DNA of 64,000 bases, from positions 248,001-312,000 of the forward strand of contig PUDQ02000001.1 of assembly GCA_002964805.2 (NCBI GenBank), written 5' to 3'. The DNA comes from Trametes villosa (taxonomy: Eukaryota > Basidiomycota > Agaricomycetes > Polyporales > Polyporaceae). Position numbers and translations under genes: made by a program. This document shows positions 24,205 to 35,931 of this stretch, one piece after another. Position 1 is the first letter of the stretch, and every line of letters begins with the position of its first letter. The notes under the pieces were generated by a model. The model was not told the DNA's origin, searched no databases, and saw only the letters and a list, made by a program, of their open reading frames with translations.

Positions 24205-26862
24205 ATGGCCCAGAGGGAACCGTCGCGAGCGACCATCGAGGAAGACATCGAAGAGACGCAACGGCAGATCCGTCGCTCCGCCGAGCTCATCCAGTCCGCG
24301 TTCGAGGGGCTCAGCACCCTCCACGGCCGCGTCACCGATTTGGCCAGCCTGCGCGCCCAAGGCCGAACGCCCGCCAGTTCAAGCCAGAGCCGCACCTCGG
24401 CTGAAGGCACGTCAGGTGGTTCAGGGAGCGGCGATAGAAGCGCCATGGATCCTGGGCACGACGCTATCCTCCTCTCGACTCCCTCCTATCTACCTGCAGC
24501 TCCGGCAGAGTCACCAGCAGCTGCCGCTAGCCCGCCCGAACTGGGGCGCCCGCGGACCTCCGACCCCGCGCTCTCCAACCTGCGCAGCGAGATCCTGCAG
24601 TCCACCGAAAGCGTGCGGAGCCGCGCCGGGGAGCTCGACGAGCTCCGCCGCGCGATCTCGCTGCACGCGCAGGACCGCCAGCGGCAAGAGGCGCTGCAGC
24701 GCATCCTCCTCGACTCCCCGCACAGGCCCGGGGCGGGCAGCAGCGCTCGGGACTTGCCCGTGTTGGGCCTGCCCCCCAACCACACCCCAATCTCTTCGCT
24801 GCCTGCACGTAGCCGGCGGCAGCTGCTCGAGTCCTCCCTCAGGCAGCGCTCGGACGACGACTCCGCGACCTCGCTCGGTGCGATGGTGACCATGCGCGCG
24901 GAGACGCGCAGGTTGATCCAGAGGACTGCAGGCGCAGGCGCGAGTAGCAGCGTTCTGCCTTCCGCTAGCCCCGTCCCGGATGTGGTCACATTCACTCCCA
25001 ATGCGTCGGTTCCCCCCCTTCCTGTCCCGACATCCGGAGCGGGTCGTCCACACACAGGATCGATGCCGCCAGGCTTTGCGACGCGCTTGTCGCGTCTTGC
25101 ACAAGAGATTCAGCAGGACATATCTCGCATCTCGCTTCAGAGCGAATCGTTGATGTCGTGGATCAACGAGCACCGTACCCGGCTCGATGCTGGCCTTGCC
25201 GCTGTTCGCCCCTCTGAACGCGCCGCAGACCGGTCCCCCTCACCGAGTGCCAACCGTACACCGAGGCCGTCGCACGCCAGCATTGCCGTTGCGGCCTCCG
25301 CGACCTCCGCACCGTCCGAGAGGGGCGTACGCACGTCATCGAGAGCCCTCGCAACCCGTGGTGCCAACTCTATCGCAAGTCAGGCAGGCTCAAATTCCAG
25401 GACAGGCAGCGACGGAGGCGAGGCGGCGCCGCGTAGACCTCCCAGGCGACACCTTGCCGCCATGCCGGCCGCTCACCCGCGGGAAGCTCATCTACCCGGC
25501 GGGCTCACCGACCCCAGCATCCTCAATTTCCGCAGTCTCATGGAAGACCGCGACGGGCCGCTCAGCCGCAGCTCGCGCATGGACGGCAGCCCGCCCTCTT
25601 CGACCACCCAAATTCCCGCAGCGTCCACTTCCGCGCCCGGGGCCGGCAGCGCCCTCAGCCCCGAGGAGCAGCTCGCGCAGTCGGTGGCCCGCGCCCGCAA
25701 CGTGCTCGCGCGCGCGCGGCAGTCGCGGCGCCATGGCGGGGAAGACGAGGACGAGCCGACGGAGACGCGGAGCTATCGCGTACGGCGGCGGCTGAACGCC
25801 GACGGGGACGAGGAGGAGACCCGCGTGCCCGTGCGGCCCCTGCGCGACTGGCGCCGCGGGAGCGACGCGTCGGCGCGCGACGGTTGGGACTTTGACGACG
25901 ACGACGCCGACGCGCGGAGGGCGTGGGCGGAGGGCACGTCGCTCAATGAGGATAGGAACGACGCAGTGGAGGATGACACGGCGTGGTACAGCGCGCTGCG
26001 GCGCCTGTCTGCGCTGTCGCGCGACCGGGCGGGCGCACAGGCGTGGGAGCAGCGGTGGGACTCGATATTCCGGATGGACGACGAAGGGTCGCCGTTGGAC
26101 GCGAATGGAGACGAAGCTGCGTACCCTGTCAGCCTTGGACGGAATGGTGAGCGTTCTGCGCGTGCTTCACCCGTCAGATACGCTTCGCTGACCGCGCACG
26201 TCTGATCAGCGGCGCTTTCCAGCATGAATTCTTACCGGCAGCACCTTGCCTCGAGGGGCGCCGCAGAACGCTCGGGCGAGTACGAACGCAGCCGTGCGGC
26301 GATGGTTGCGCGTGCGCAGGCGTTGACGTCGTCGATGACTGGCACGGGTGCATTCAGCCGCACGAGCGCGCTGCCGCCGCCGCCACCGCCGCCCGCAGTC
26401 CGGCCGTTCTCGCTCGTGTCAACGACGCAGACCACACCAGGATCGTTGTGGAACGACTCGGGCGTGCGAGTGCGGATTCGGTCAGCGGTGCAGCGCCTGG
26501 ACGAGGACATGCGCGCGCTCGACGCCGCGCGCGACCGCGTCTCGCAATCGACGCCGCAGCAGGGATCGTCACAGTCACTCTCGCGCGCGCCGTTCTGGCC
26601 GCCCGAGTACGGAGACGCCACCACGAGCGCGAGCTCCAGCTCGTCGAGCCTGCTTCTGGAGCGCTCGAGCGTGGGCGGGGCGGCGGGCGGCACGGACCTG
26701 GAGCAGCCGGTGTGGGGCTCGCCGACGCCGTTCTACCCGAGCCCGCTGCCGCTGCCGCGCGTGGAGGAGGTGAGCAGCCTGCAAGCGCGGAGCCGTGCAT
26801 TTGGAGGCGCGAAGAAGATCGCGCGCATGCCGCGCCGTCGTGCGCCAGTAGTTGGTCGATGA
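24205..26862 (+). CDS. Large serine/arginine-rich protein of unknown function
   Basis: I do not recognise this gene. The start at 24205 gives MAQREPSRATIEEDIEETQR. One 63-bp intron (26147-26209, GTGAGC..ATCAG) joins GRN to AALSSMNSYRQHL; the two exons sum to 865 codons including the stop, which supports one gene rather than two. The protein (864 residues) is mostly disordered, rich in Ser, Arg, Ala and Pro. Likely short helical or coiled stretches are near residues 12-50 (EETQRQIRRSAELIQSAFEG), about 115-150 (NLRSEILQSTESVRSRAGEL) and about 295-335 (RLSRLAQEIQQDISRISLQS). There is one acidic region (WDFDDDDADARRAWAEG), a polyproline run in exon 2 (PPPPPPPAVRPFS) and a basic end (KIARMPRRRAPVVGR). 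No signal peptide or TM helix. Scaffold-like role is only a guess. Confidence 0.75.
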
Positions 26863-27311
26863 ATCGACCGCCGTTGAGTATACCTGTTCTTTCTGCTGTA
26901 ACTGTTGGGTCGGAATGTTGTCGAATGGGATTACAGTGCGCAAATCCCGGCGCTGGGTCCGGGGCCGTAAGCGAGATGATGCGCCCAGGAGGAATTGCGC
27001 GCGACTTCCGAGCGTCCCGCCGTCCGCGAGAAACGGACTCGGCCCGGCGGGCGTGATATGATACGCGGCCACGTGAGTGTGACCTGCTCGTCCGTGACGG
27101 TAAAGCAGCGAGAAAATCGACCGATTCCGACGGGAGCCAATGGGAGGGCAGGAAACCCAGGGTGTGAAGAGAGCAGATGCGTTTGTCAGTCCGGCGGGGT
27201 CCGCGGGGACGTGCGATTGCTCTACAGCGTTCCCTGCCAAGTGCGGTCAACTCCAGGTTCCCTTCCTCCCCTCAAGTACCCCTCCCATCGTCTCTGGACG
27301 TCCCCAACACC
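26863..27311. other. ERG5 upstream region
   Basis: About 450 bp containing the end of the previous gene's flank and the ERG5 promoter, with one CACGTG box listed separately. No gene or repeat. Confidence 0.45.
27070..27075. promoter_or_regulatory. CACGTG E-box upstream of ERG5
   Basis: The palindrome lies in GGCCACGTGAGTG, about 240 bp before the ERG5 start. bHLH factors, including SREBP-type sterol regulators in fungi, bind E-box-like sites; that this one controls ERG5 is inference from position only. Confidence 0.3.
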
Positions 27312-29744
27312 ATGGCGTCCGCTCTCAGAGACCGCTCGTCTTCCGCCGTCGTGCCCTCATTCACCGCCGCCGACGCCCTCGAGCAACTCCGCGTCCCCTC
27401 CTTCCTATCCGCCCCTGCCGGCACCGCGACATGGCTCTACACGACTCTCGCCATCGTCCTGGGCATTCTCGCGCTCGAGCAGTCTGTCTACCGCTACAAG
27501 AAGCGTCACCTCCCCGGTGACCGGTGGACGATCCCGCTCATCGGCAAGTTTGCGGACAGCATGAAGCCGACGATGGAGGGCTACCTGAAGCAGTGGAACT
27601 CGGGTGCGCTCTCCGCCCTGAGCGTGTTCAACATGTAAGAGCCCGGCGTGCACGTACTTCCCGTTATAGCTAGCGTCTGACCATATTCATTCCTACACTC
27701 CTATTGCGTCCGTGTATGCGCGTCGTCAAATTCCACTGCCTCCGTGTCGCGGTGATGCCGGCATACGCAGCTTCATCGTCATGGCCTCGTCAAACGAGTA
27801 CTCGCGCAAGATCCTCAACTCGCCTACCCACGCCGAGCCCTGCCTCGTCTACTCCGCGAAGCAGATCCTGCGCCCCGATAACTGGTAAGAAGCTTCTGAC
27901 ATGTGCTCCATCCGCGATTAACGTTCCCGCGCCTCCCCTCAGGGTCTTCCTTACTGGAAAGGTACATGTGGATTACCGTCGCGTGCTCAACGGCCTCTTC
28001 ACCCGTAAAGCCCTTGGGTACGTCAGCTCTCCTTTGTTCGCTTCTATTTCCTGTTTCGTTCGCATCTTGAGTAAGTTCTCGGACGGACATTCTGTCTGGA
28101 AATCCGCTCCAGTCATCAGGAACAACCGGGAGGGTTCTGTAACGGCAAACATCACAGGCTTCCGGGACTCCTGCATGAGGGCAAGATCTCACAACGGATT
28201 AGAAGTGCCACAGAGTCCCTCTTCGTAGAACTTGGCACTTATAATTCGTGCGAGGTTGTGCACCATGTCAAAGGTTATGAAGTGTCCGAATGTCCGCGGT
28301 GTAAAGTTCTATTCCTATGCGCTCGCAGAGGCGATGCGCGATCTCCGCCGGCGGACAGACGCGTGTAGTGATGGTCCCGTTCATCACTCGATGAGTCGGG
28401 GGCTTAAGCATTATTATCCCCTACAATCGTGGCGGAGGACCGGTAGCAAGGCGCCTCGGTTCACAAGCGTCCCCGTGATTTAGAGTTTGGAGGAAGGTTC
28501 AGAGCGCCGTAGGCCCTGTACCAAGTCGTAGGCTTGCCCGAATTACTTGACCAGTGCCCTGATCGACTCCACCTTTCAACGATGCTTGCGCGTGTTGACT
28601 TCTGTTGAGCTGCTTACTGACTACTTCTTTGCAGTATCTACGTTGGCATCCAGGACCAGATCACCCGCAAGTACCTCAAACAATGGCTCGCTGACGCCGC
28701 CGAGGACCCGTCCCCCAAGCCCATCATGATGACTTGCCGTGACCTGAACATGGAGACGTCCCTGCGTGTGTTCTGCGGCTCCCACATCGACGAGGCCGCC
28801 GCCCGGGAAATTGGCGAGAAGTACTGGTCGATCACCGTTGCGCTCGAGCTCGTCAACTTCCCGCTCGCGCTCCCCGGCACCAAGGTCTACCGCGCCATCC
28901 AGTGCCGCAAGGTCGCGCTCAAGCACCTCGAGAACGCGGCTGCGCTCAGCAAGAAGGCGATGGCCTCCGGCAAGGAGCCCGAATGCATGCTCGACCACTG
29001 GGTGCGCTCGATGGAGGAGCCGACGTACAAGGGCCGCAAGGACTTCTCGGACCTCGAGATGGCGATGGTCGTCTTCTCGTTCCTCTTCGCGTCGCAGGAC
29101 GCGATGAGCTCCGGCCTCATCTACGGCTTCCAGCACCTCGCCGACCACCCCGACATCCTCGCCAAGGTCCGCGAGGAGCAGGACCGCGCGCGCGCCGGCG
29201 ACTACGAGCGCCCGGTCACGCTCGAGATGCTCGACGAGATGCCGTACCTGCGCGCGTTCGTCCGCGAGAGCCTCCGTGTCAAGCCCCCCGTCACGATGGT
29301 CCCCTACAAGACGCTCAAGGCGTTCCCGATCTCGGAGGACTACACCGTCCCCGCGGGCAGCATGGTCATCCCCTCGTTCTACAACTCGCTGCACGATCCC
29401 GAGGTGTTCCCCGAGCCCGAGGAGCTGCAGCCGGAGCGGTGGCTGGACCCGAAGGGCAGCGCGAACCAGAACCCGAAGAACTACCTCGTGTTCGGGAGCG
29501 GGCCGCACAAGTGCATCGGGCTCGAGTACGCGATGATGAACATGGCGCTCGTGCTTGCGGACGCGGTCGCGCTCATGGACTTTGAGCACGTCCGGACGGA
29601 GGAGAGCGACAAGGTCCAGTGAGTGCCGCCTCTTCGCTCTGCCATCTTCTCTCTTCATTGCTAACGCTTGTGTGCAGGATCATCGCGACGCTGTTCCCCC
29701 AGGACGGCTGCCTGATGAAGTTCCGCCCGCGCGCGTTCGCATGA
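27312..29744 (+). CDS. ERG5: Sterol C-22 desaturase, cytochrome P450 CYP61 (ERG5)
   Basis: Late ergosterol-pathway P450 of the endoplasmic reticulum that introduces the C-22 double bond in the sterol side chain. The start at 27312 leads to an N-terminal membrane anchor (TWLYTTLAIVLGILALE) and the hinge RHLPGDRWTIPLIGKF. Conserved CYP61 segments follow: MASSNEYSRKILNSPTHAEP, LTGKVHVDYRRVLNGLFTRK, the I-helix FASQDAMSSG, the ExxR helix VRESLRVKPPV, PERWLDP, and the heme-binding loop FGSGPHKCIGLEYA with the axial Cys. It ends LMKFRPRAFA at TGA 29742-29744. About 535 residues. Most introns are 50-135 bp, but the one at 28018-28634 is 617 bp, far longer than any other intron seen here. Identification as ERG5 is strong. 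Confidence 0.93.
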
Positions 29745-30707
29745 GCGCGCGCCGCATCTTGATCCAGGTCCAGAGGCGCCAGTGCCGGCGCGCACGCGTG
29801 TGCGGGGTGAAAATACTATTATTCATACCACAATACCTACGATCCCCTTCTCGCCTCCGCGCGCACCCTATTAGACGCAGACCTCGCATGGCTGCCCCCC
29901 ACCGTTCGCTCCCCGCCGCCCTCGTTTTCTCAATCACATTCGCGTTACCATCTCTTGGTCGGCATGCGAGTGAGCTACGGCGCACGGGCGATGCGGGATG
30001 TCGATGCAGGGCGAGCAGGCGCGACGTCGACGCGCACGACCGAATCGAAAGTACGAATTATTGTGTACCAGTTTTATCTTGGCTCCCGTCACGACCTGGC
30101 TACCTACTTACGGCCACGACTTGATGTCTACTACTCGCGTTCAATGTTCATGACACTGGTTCCTCGTCCAGTATTGCTGGCCGCGTGGATAGCTCTCCCC
30201 TCGGTGGTCTCAATAATGTCTGTGGCAGCGGCTTCCTCGGGCAACGCGGTTCGCCCGCGGCAGTCCGATAGCGGTCTTCAACATCGTCCAGTGGCGGTAT
30301 CACGCACGCCGCGTCACCTCTGCGTGGTCAGGGACGACCGAATTCGAAAGGCGAAGTGATAGTTGTTCTTCCAGAGGCCTAGGCGCGATGTATCGCTCGC
30401 ACAGAAGGAATGCGTTCCACGCGCTACATAGTATATATTGATCAGTACAAAAAGTTTAGTACAAACATTGTAACCCAAGTGAGTACTATACTAACAGCGT
30501 CCCGGCTGCCTATTGGACTAACGAAGCCACAGATACACCCAAGTAGAGAGACATAGGAGGAGACGTGCTACCGCACTTTACAACGACAGAGAGAGAAATA
30601 TGAGTGATATAGGGTCGTACATTATGGTATCGTCCAGCCGATGGTATACTTCCGTTCGCATACGTGATCGTTTCGTGTTCGTGGCCTTCCTTATCGCGTC
30701 GGACTCC
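29745..30707. other. Region between convergent ERG5 and zinc-finger genes
   Basis: About 960 bp. A 17-18 nt motif, ACGACCGAAT(T)CGAAAG, occurs twice, near 30037 and 30335. No gene, RNA or terminal repeat seen; the stretch 30420-30500 is AT-rich. Confidence 0.45.
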
Positions 30708-32316
30708 TCAGCGCCCCTTCGCCTTGCCCTTCGCCGGCCCCGGCCCCTCCGCCTCCGCATTAGCCTTGCGCATCGCGCGCTCCCGCGCCTTCGCCGCCTT
30801 CTCCGGCTCCTCCTGGTTCCCGACGAGCCACGGCCCGTACGCGTCGCCGACACACTTGCCGCCGCCCTTGCGGAGGTGGCGCATGAGCGCGTCCCTGCGG
30901 CTGACGCTGTTGTGGCACCCGCCCACCATCCACTGCCCGTTGTACAGGAACAGCTGCCCCTGCACGCTCGCCTTCTCGTTCGCCGCCTCCGCCCCCGCCC
31001 CTGCGTCCTCGGCCTCGGCTTCCTCGCGCTTGACCGCGAGCAGATCGCAGGCGGACGGGAGCGCGACCGCGACGCCGTACTGCGCGGCGAACTCGACGGG
31101 GACGCCACAGCACACCCAGCGGCCGGTGTTCCCGAGGTGCGTCTTGACGTGCCGCTCGAAGTCGGGCATGCGCGCCGCCTTGAGCGGGCAGAACGGGCAC
31201 TGGGGGAACGCGTCCTCCATCCACGCGGGGCGCGGGTCGTCCGCGGACGGCGCGGGGACGGACGGCGGGAGCGCGACCTGCGGGTTGCGGCGCTGGTAGA
31301 CGACGAGCCCGTCGGCGGTGGTGGTGGTGGACGCGGGAGCGGGCGAAGAGGTAGTTTCGAAAACAAAGGCAGGGTAGGGGACCGCGCGCGTGCGGCCCTT
31401 GGACGCGCGCTTCGACGGGGCCGTCGGGGGAATCGCTCGGGCCTTGCCGGTGGTCTTGGAGCGGACGGATGAGGGGACGTACTCGATGTCATTGCCGTCC
31501 TCGCCGTCTGAGTCTGCAGTGAGCATCAGTGGGGACGGCGAGGAGTCGTAGGGGGTAGGCGGCGGGAGTGAGGGAGAGGTGCAGCTAGAGCCCGAGGGAA
31601 AGGTGAACGTAGAGCCCGAGGGAGAGGTGAACGTAGAGCTTGAGGGCGAGAGCGCGGGGCTGAAGAGCTCGAACATACGAGCAGGGATCGCAGGGAGCGT
31701 GCCGAGTCCGGAGAGCGGCTCGAGAATAAAGTGAGACTCGAACTCCTGCACCGGTCCGGCGGTGGGCTCTAGCTCCAACTCTGGCGCCGGGGACGGGGAA
31801 GGGGTATCTTCGACTACCGGCACGACAGGAGGAGGATGGGAGACAAGCGCAGGGGCAATGTAGGCAAGGGAGTTCTGTTGGTCGTGGTGCGTGGGGAGGA
31901 GGCCGAGGGTATCGGAGGACACAGACTCCGGGAAGCGGGCGTCGGCGTAGAAGGTGGGCGACTGACGACTCAACAACATCGACCCCGAATACTCGTGAGC
32001 AACGCTACACAAAAGATGAGCACAATGAGGCGACGGAAGTACGTTGCACATACTAAGCTTCCATGAGCTCGACTTGGTCATGAGGATAGCATCCTGGCAC
32101 ATAGTCGAGCAATGGGTCGGACAATGTCCCGGCATAGGATGGAGCTGGGGAAACGTCGGGGAGCGGGTATGGGTCAGCTACGGAGGGCTGATAGGAAGAG
32201 CCGTCGTTGAAGTTGAAGTCGAGAAGGAAGTCGTCTAGGGCCCCGTCCCAGCCCGCTGCTTGGGCGGCAGGGTCGAAGGGAGCGGCCAAGGAGGCGAGGG
32301 ATTGGTCAAGGGACAT
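30708..32316 (-). CDS. C2H2-type zinc-finger protein, putative transcription factor
   Basis: Probable DNA-binding nuclear protein of a class common in Agaricomycetes. The start at 32316 gives MSLDQSLASLAAPFDPAAQA. A single intron of about 50 bp (donor GTATGT near 32050) joins QVELMEAY to VAHEYSGSM. The centre is disordered, with a repeated SPSGSTFTFPSGSSCTSP patch, an acidic patch (DSDGEDGNDIEYVPS) and a basic patch (KRASKGRTRAVPYP). The C-terminal third carries a finger CPFC...FERHVKTH, then WVCCGVP, and a second incomplete finger GGCHNSVSRRDALMRHLRKG. The very end is Lys/Ala-rich (AKGKAKGR). About 515 residues. Spacing in the second finger departs from the C2H2 consensus. The target genes are unknown. 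Confidence 0.75.
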
Positions 32317-33557
32317 CGCGGGGAGCTGAGATAGCGGGTAGAGTGTCTGGCGCGGGGGTCGGGCCAGTTGAGTGCGACAGCCATGGCAAACAATGGGTTC
32401 TTATATACGACATGACGGTAGGCAACAGAGGACGAGTAGCTTGGGCTGCACCAGACGCGCCGCACAACCCGGAGACGCGATCGGGCTTGCAGGATCTTCC
32501 CACGCATCATTGCAGATCGCGACCAAACACACGCAAGCACGTCTGTGCCACCCGATAGAGCGCCTATTCGGCGCTTCCCGCGCCTTAAGAGAGGGCGACC
32601 TTAAGCTTCCGCGGAATGCAAGATCGCCGCATGTCTCCCTTCCACTCCCTCCTAGCGGCAGTATGCGTACTTTCAAGCCCGCCGCGAGGCAAACACGAGG
32701 AACACGCGTGCCCCATGAATATGGCGAAACCGGGCCACGGAGCCCCAGGCACCACCCTTTCCGGGCTCGAGTTAGGCTGTCCACCGCGCTCCCGTTCTTT
32801 GTGCTCTCGGTGTCCTCCTTTGTCGCCGGCAGCCATTCCTTGGCCGTTTACGCCGTGTCATCGGGGCTCGGGCATCGGAACCCTCGCGTGCGTCGGCACA
32901 CGAGGATGCGGGCGACTTTGTGTGTGCCACTCGCGTGCGTGCCACCCGGCTGAGGCTCGCGTGCGGTGGGAAAGCGGAGCGTCAGGCCGTCCTTTGTCGA
33001 GGACGCGTTCTATGTCATTCGTTGAAGTTGTGACGCGTTGCCAAACGTCGTCTGCTCTGAAAGTGGCCTTGTACTGGAAGGCCGTCACTAGCGGCATTGT
33101 CCATGTAGGAGATTTCGACTGCATCATCGCTACCGCTGTCGCAGGGAGGATACAAGGTGGCGCAAATACTAGGCTAGTCTGAGCAGCTAGCATCGGTTCA
33201 AGGCACGAGCCGCTCCGCCGTGAGTCCCGCGAACCTACAGCCGTGCCTGCGACTGACAGCTGTATGCACACGAGTCGGCACGGCTGATCGTTCGCTGGCC
33301 AGATTGGTCTCATGCCATGGCGATTCTTGAACTTGAAGAACATGACCGCGACCAACAGTCGCGACTCGTTCGCAGAACATAGATGCCCATACCCCCGATA
33401 AAAACGACCGATAACTTACAGCAGGCCTACGCGCCCTGCAAATACTACACGAACCTAGTAGAGTCTCCGCGCGAAGACGCCTCCCGGTTCAACGACCCAA
33501 AGCTCTGGCTCTCTCTAACACCTGCCGGCCAACACATCAGCCAACATACCCCACATT
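32317..33557. other. Intergenic region upstream of the zinc-finger gene
   Basis: About 1.2 kb. Open frames here are short and overlap on both strands without splice logic. I see no gene, RNA or repeat. Confidence 0.4.
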
Positions 33558-34200
33558 TCAAATGAAAGATACCGACGAACCTCCTTGTGTACCCAACGAA
33601 TTCGGCCGCAACGGCGTGAGCGCATGCAACGCCGACACCGGCGTCGTCACCGGCGACTCCTCCATCCACGACTGGGTCACGACAGGCCGACTCGTCACGT
33701 TCACGCTCACCGGCCCGCTCCCCGTGTTCATCCCCATCCCTGCCCCCATCATCCCGTACCCCAACCCGACCGTGCTCCCGCCCGAGTCCGCAGACGCGGC
33801 GGCAGCGCTGCGCAGGTACTCCGTCGAGGGTGCGATCCGCCTCCTCCGTCGTCTTCCACGGAGGACGAACATGACGCCGACGGCCGCGGCGACCATGAGT
33901 CCGCCGAGGACAGAGACGACGACGGCGATGATGATCGTGGTTGTGTTATGGCTGATGCCCCCCGCAGCCGCGGCCGCGGTTGTAGTAGGGAACGGCGCTG
34001 GGGGGAGTGTGGAGGCGGATGGGACTGCGGAGGGAGGTGGGAAGGTGTCGATCTGGCCTGTACTGCTTGCGGGAAGGAACGAGGAGAGCGAGGAGGTGAA
34101 GGACGCCGATGAGACCGCTTCTTCTGTCGTCTGGGAGGGGACGGCGGAGGGGAAGGTGCTTGTTGAGGTGGGATCGATGTGCCCAGTAGTACTAGTATGC
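33558..34200 (-). pseudogene. Fragment of the single-pass membrane protein family (ectodomain missing)
   Basis: The frame opens after a good acceptor (AACTGACGAG...GGCACAG, minus strand) and contains only the 3' part of the family seen at 36394, 38049 and 44404. It has a Ser/Thr-rich stalk, a TM helix (TIIIAVVVSVLGGLMVAAAV), the stop-transfer block LRGRRRRRRIAPSTEYLR (compare WYRRRRRSRQVAPSTQFMR at 36394), and a Gly/Met-rich tail ending at 33558. No signal peptide or beta-rich ectodomain is found in the next 1 kb upstream. It may be a truncated copy, or the 3' end of a gene whose 5' part was lost by rearrangement. The open frame is intact, so recent loss or use from another promoter is possible. 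Confidence 0.6.
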
Positions 34201-35426
34201 CTGTGCCGTACATACACTCGTCAGTTACTACACACCTTGGGTGAGCTGAAGAGGAATGACTGACGAGTGCTCCAATAAGTTAAGCAGTGTGAGCGACACA
34301 AGCTCGTCTCCGGGTTGCCGGGGAATCATAGCGTCCGCCGGCTGCTACTAGCATTACCAAGGAAAACGGCGCTCCGGACCCCGAAGAGTAGCGATATCCC
34401 AGATACCAAAAGCCCAGTCACAAACGCGTGTATTGACAGAAACCAGCAAGGAGCCGCGTGGCTCGGGGCTCGGGGCTCGCGAGGCGCGTGTCTCGTGGCG
34501 GCAGGAAGCAAGAGAGGCTCGGGGGGCACCGCGGCCATACCCGCACGCGCACGTCTACTTGTCCCCCTCGTATCCGATTTACAAGTCCGCCGTGCGCGGG
34601 CTGATTGATGCAGACGCGGCGGCCATGGGCGGCGGGGTGGGCGAGGGGTTTAATCCGCCTTCGCCGTGGGGGGCGCTGTTGCGCTGCCGTACGGGTCGCC
34701 CTGGGGGTGCTGTGCGCGGACGTGCACGATCAGCGTCTTGTCCGACTTTTGGTGATGGTGGCATCTGCTGATCCCCCTGCGGCCTGATTCCGCGGCTTCT
34801 TTTGCGGGCTTGCGCGGCTGAGGGTTTGTCGTCAAGTTGACCACAGCACGCAGTCTCGCATGCAGTACGAGGGTCGCGGAATACGATGTGGTTCGAAGGT
34901 GTTCTTGTAGCCATGGAGGCAGTGTGTAGCGAAGAAAGCAGCGCGGCGCGCTCACATCAGCCCGCGGAAGAAGCCGAGCGCTGATCTTGACATATTAGCA
35001 ATTGCTAGCGGACAGGCAGATCTGTGAACTCTAAAGCCAGGCCGCTGTACCGCAACGTTAATTCAGGTTCAGATTCGCTTGGACTCCGAGGAGAGGAGGA
35101 GGCTGCACACAGGCTTGAGCTCGAAGACGCGTCGCCGCCCGCTATACACGGCGCCACCACTATAACGCGTTTCGTCATCGCACGTGATCGCGTCCTAGTG
35201 ACGTCAAAGAGGTGTCGCGCGACAGGGAATGGACTTGCGCTGGAACCTGCGCTCCTCAGCGGGTCATCGCGCCCGCTGCAGGGTGATGCACCGACGTCAT
35301 CTCGCCCCAGCGCACACTACTTCAGGCGGCGCGCCGCTCGCCTTCCCACTCACCACCACCTTACGACCCACCACTACGACCAACTCGCACTCAACCAACT
35401 CTTCCAACTAATCAACCAACTTCACG
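34201..35426. other. Intergenic region before the small mitochondrial protein gene
   Basis: About 1.2 kb. It should hold the missing 5' part of the membrane-protein fragment but does not. Repeated GGGGCTCG units occur near 34458-34475. Two CRE-like sites near 35200 and 35290 are listed separately. No gene seen. Confidence 0.4.
35199..35206. promoter_or_regulatory. CRE-like site TGACGTCA
   Basis: A perfect 8-bp CRE palindrome about 220 bp before the start at 35427, with a half-site-like CGACGTCAT at 35292-35300 and a CACGTGA box at about 35181. ATF/CREB-type bZIP factors bind such sites in fungal stress genes. Function here is inferred from position. Confidence 0.35.
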
Positions 35427-35931
35427 ATGTCTATGATCCGCTCTGCGTTCGCCCCCGTCGCCCGCTCTGCTGTCGCGAGCAGCTCGCGCGGCTTCCACTC
35501 GACGCCCGCGGCGTTCAAGGTGACCGAGAAGGTCGCCGAGGTTGCCGACAAGGTGCGTCTGCATCTTCCTGAGAATGCATCGAGGTGCTTATTACGTCGC
35601 GGCCCCTTAGGTGAACAAGAAGGTCGGACAGACCCTCGCGTCAGCAATTGAGAAGGGCGAGGAGGCGACCGAGAAGACGAAGGAGACTCTCGGTAAGTCT
35701 ATCCCCTACGTACATGAGCGTAGAGCTTACCAACCCCGCACGCATGTAGGCACGGCCAAGGACAAGGCTTCCGAGGCGTCGACAGTGGCCGGTCAGAAGG
35801 CCAACCAGGTATGTTTTCAATGCTTGATTCTAATGACGAGTATGTGCTAACCGCTCGTATAGACTGCTGCCGGCGCACGGGAAGGTGCGCGGGACTTCAA
35901 GCATGATGTCAAGAAGGAGGCTCGCAAGTAA
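35427..35931 (+). CDS. Small LEA-like amphipathic protein, probably mitochondrial
   Basis: A protein of about 110 residues in four exons. The start at 35427 gives MSMIRSAFAPVARSAVASSS then RGFHSTPAAF, a textbook mitochondrial presequence with the RxFHST cleavage-region motif seen in many fungal proteins. The mature part is short helical repeats rich in Lys, Glu, Ala and Thr: KVTEKVAEVADK, VNKKVGQTLASAIEKGEEAT, TAKDKASEASTVAGQKANQ and TAAGAREGARDFKHDVKKEA, ending RK at TAA 35929-35931. This pattern resembles group-3 LEA or amphipathic stress proteins that protect membranes or proteins on drying. No catalytic motif. Short introns lie between the repeats. CRE-like sites upstream fit stress control. 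Confidence 0.75.

Noticed and set aside
28621..29658. A 345-codon minus-strand frame inside ERG5
   Set aside because: It is the antisense shadow of strongly GC3-biased ERG5 codons and has no motif of its own.
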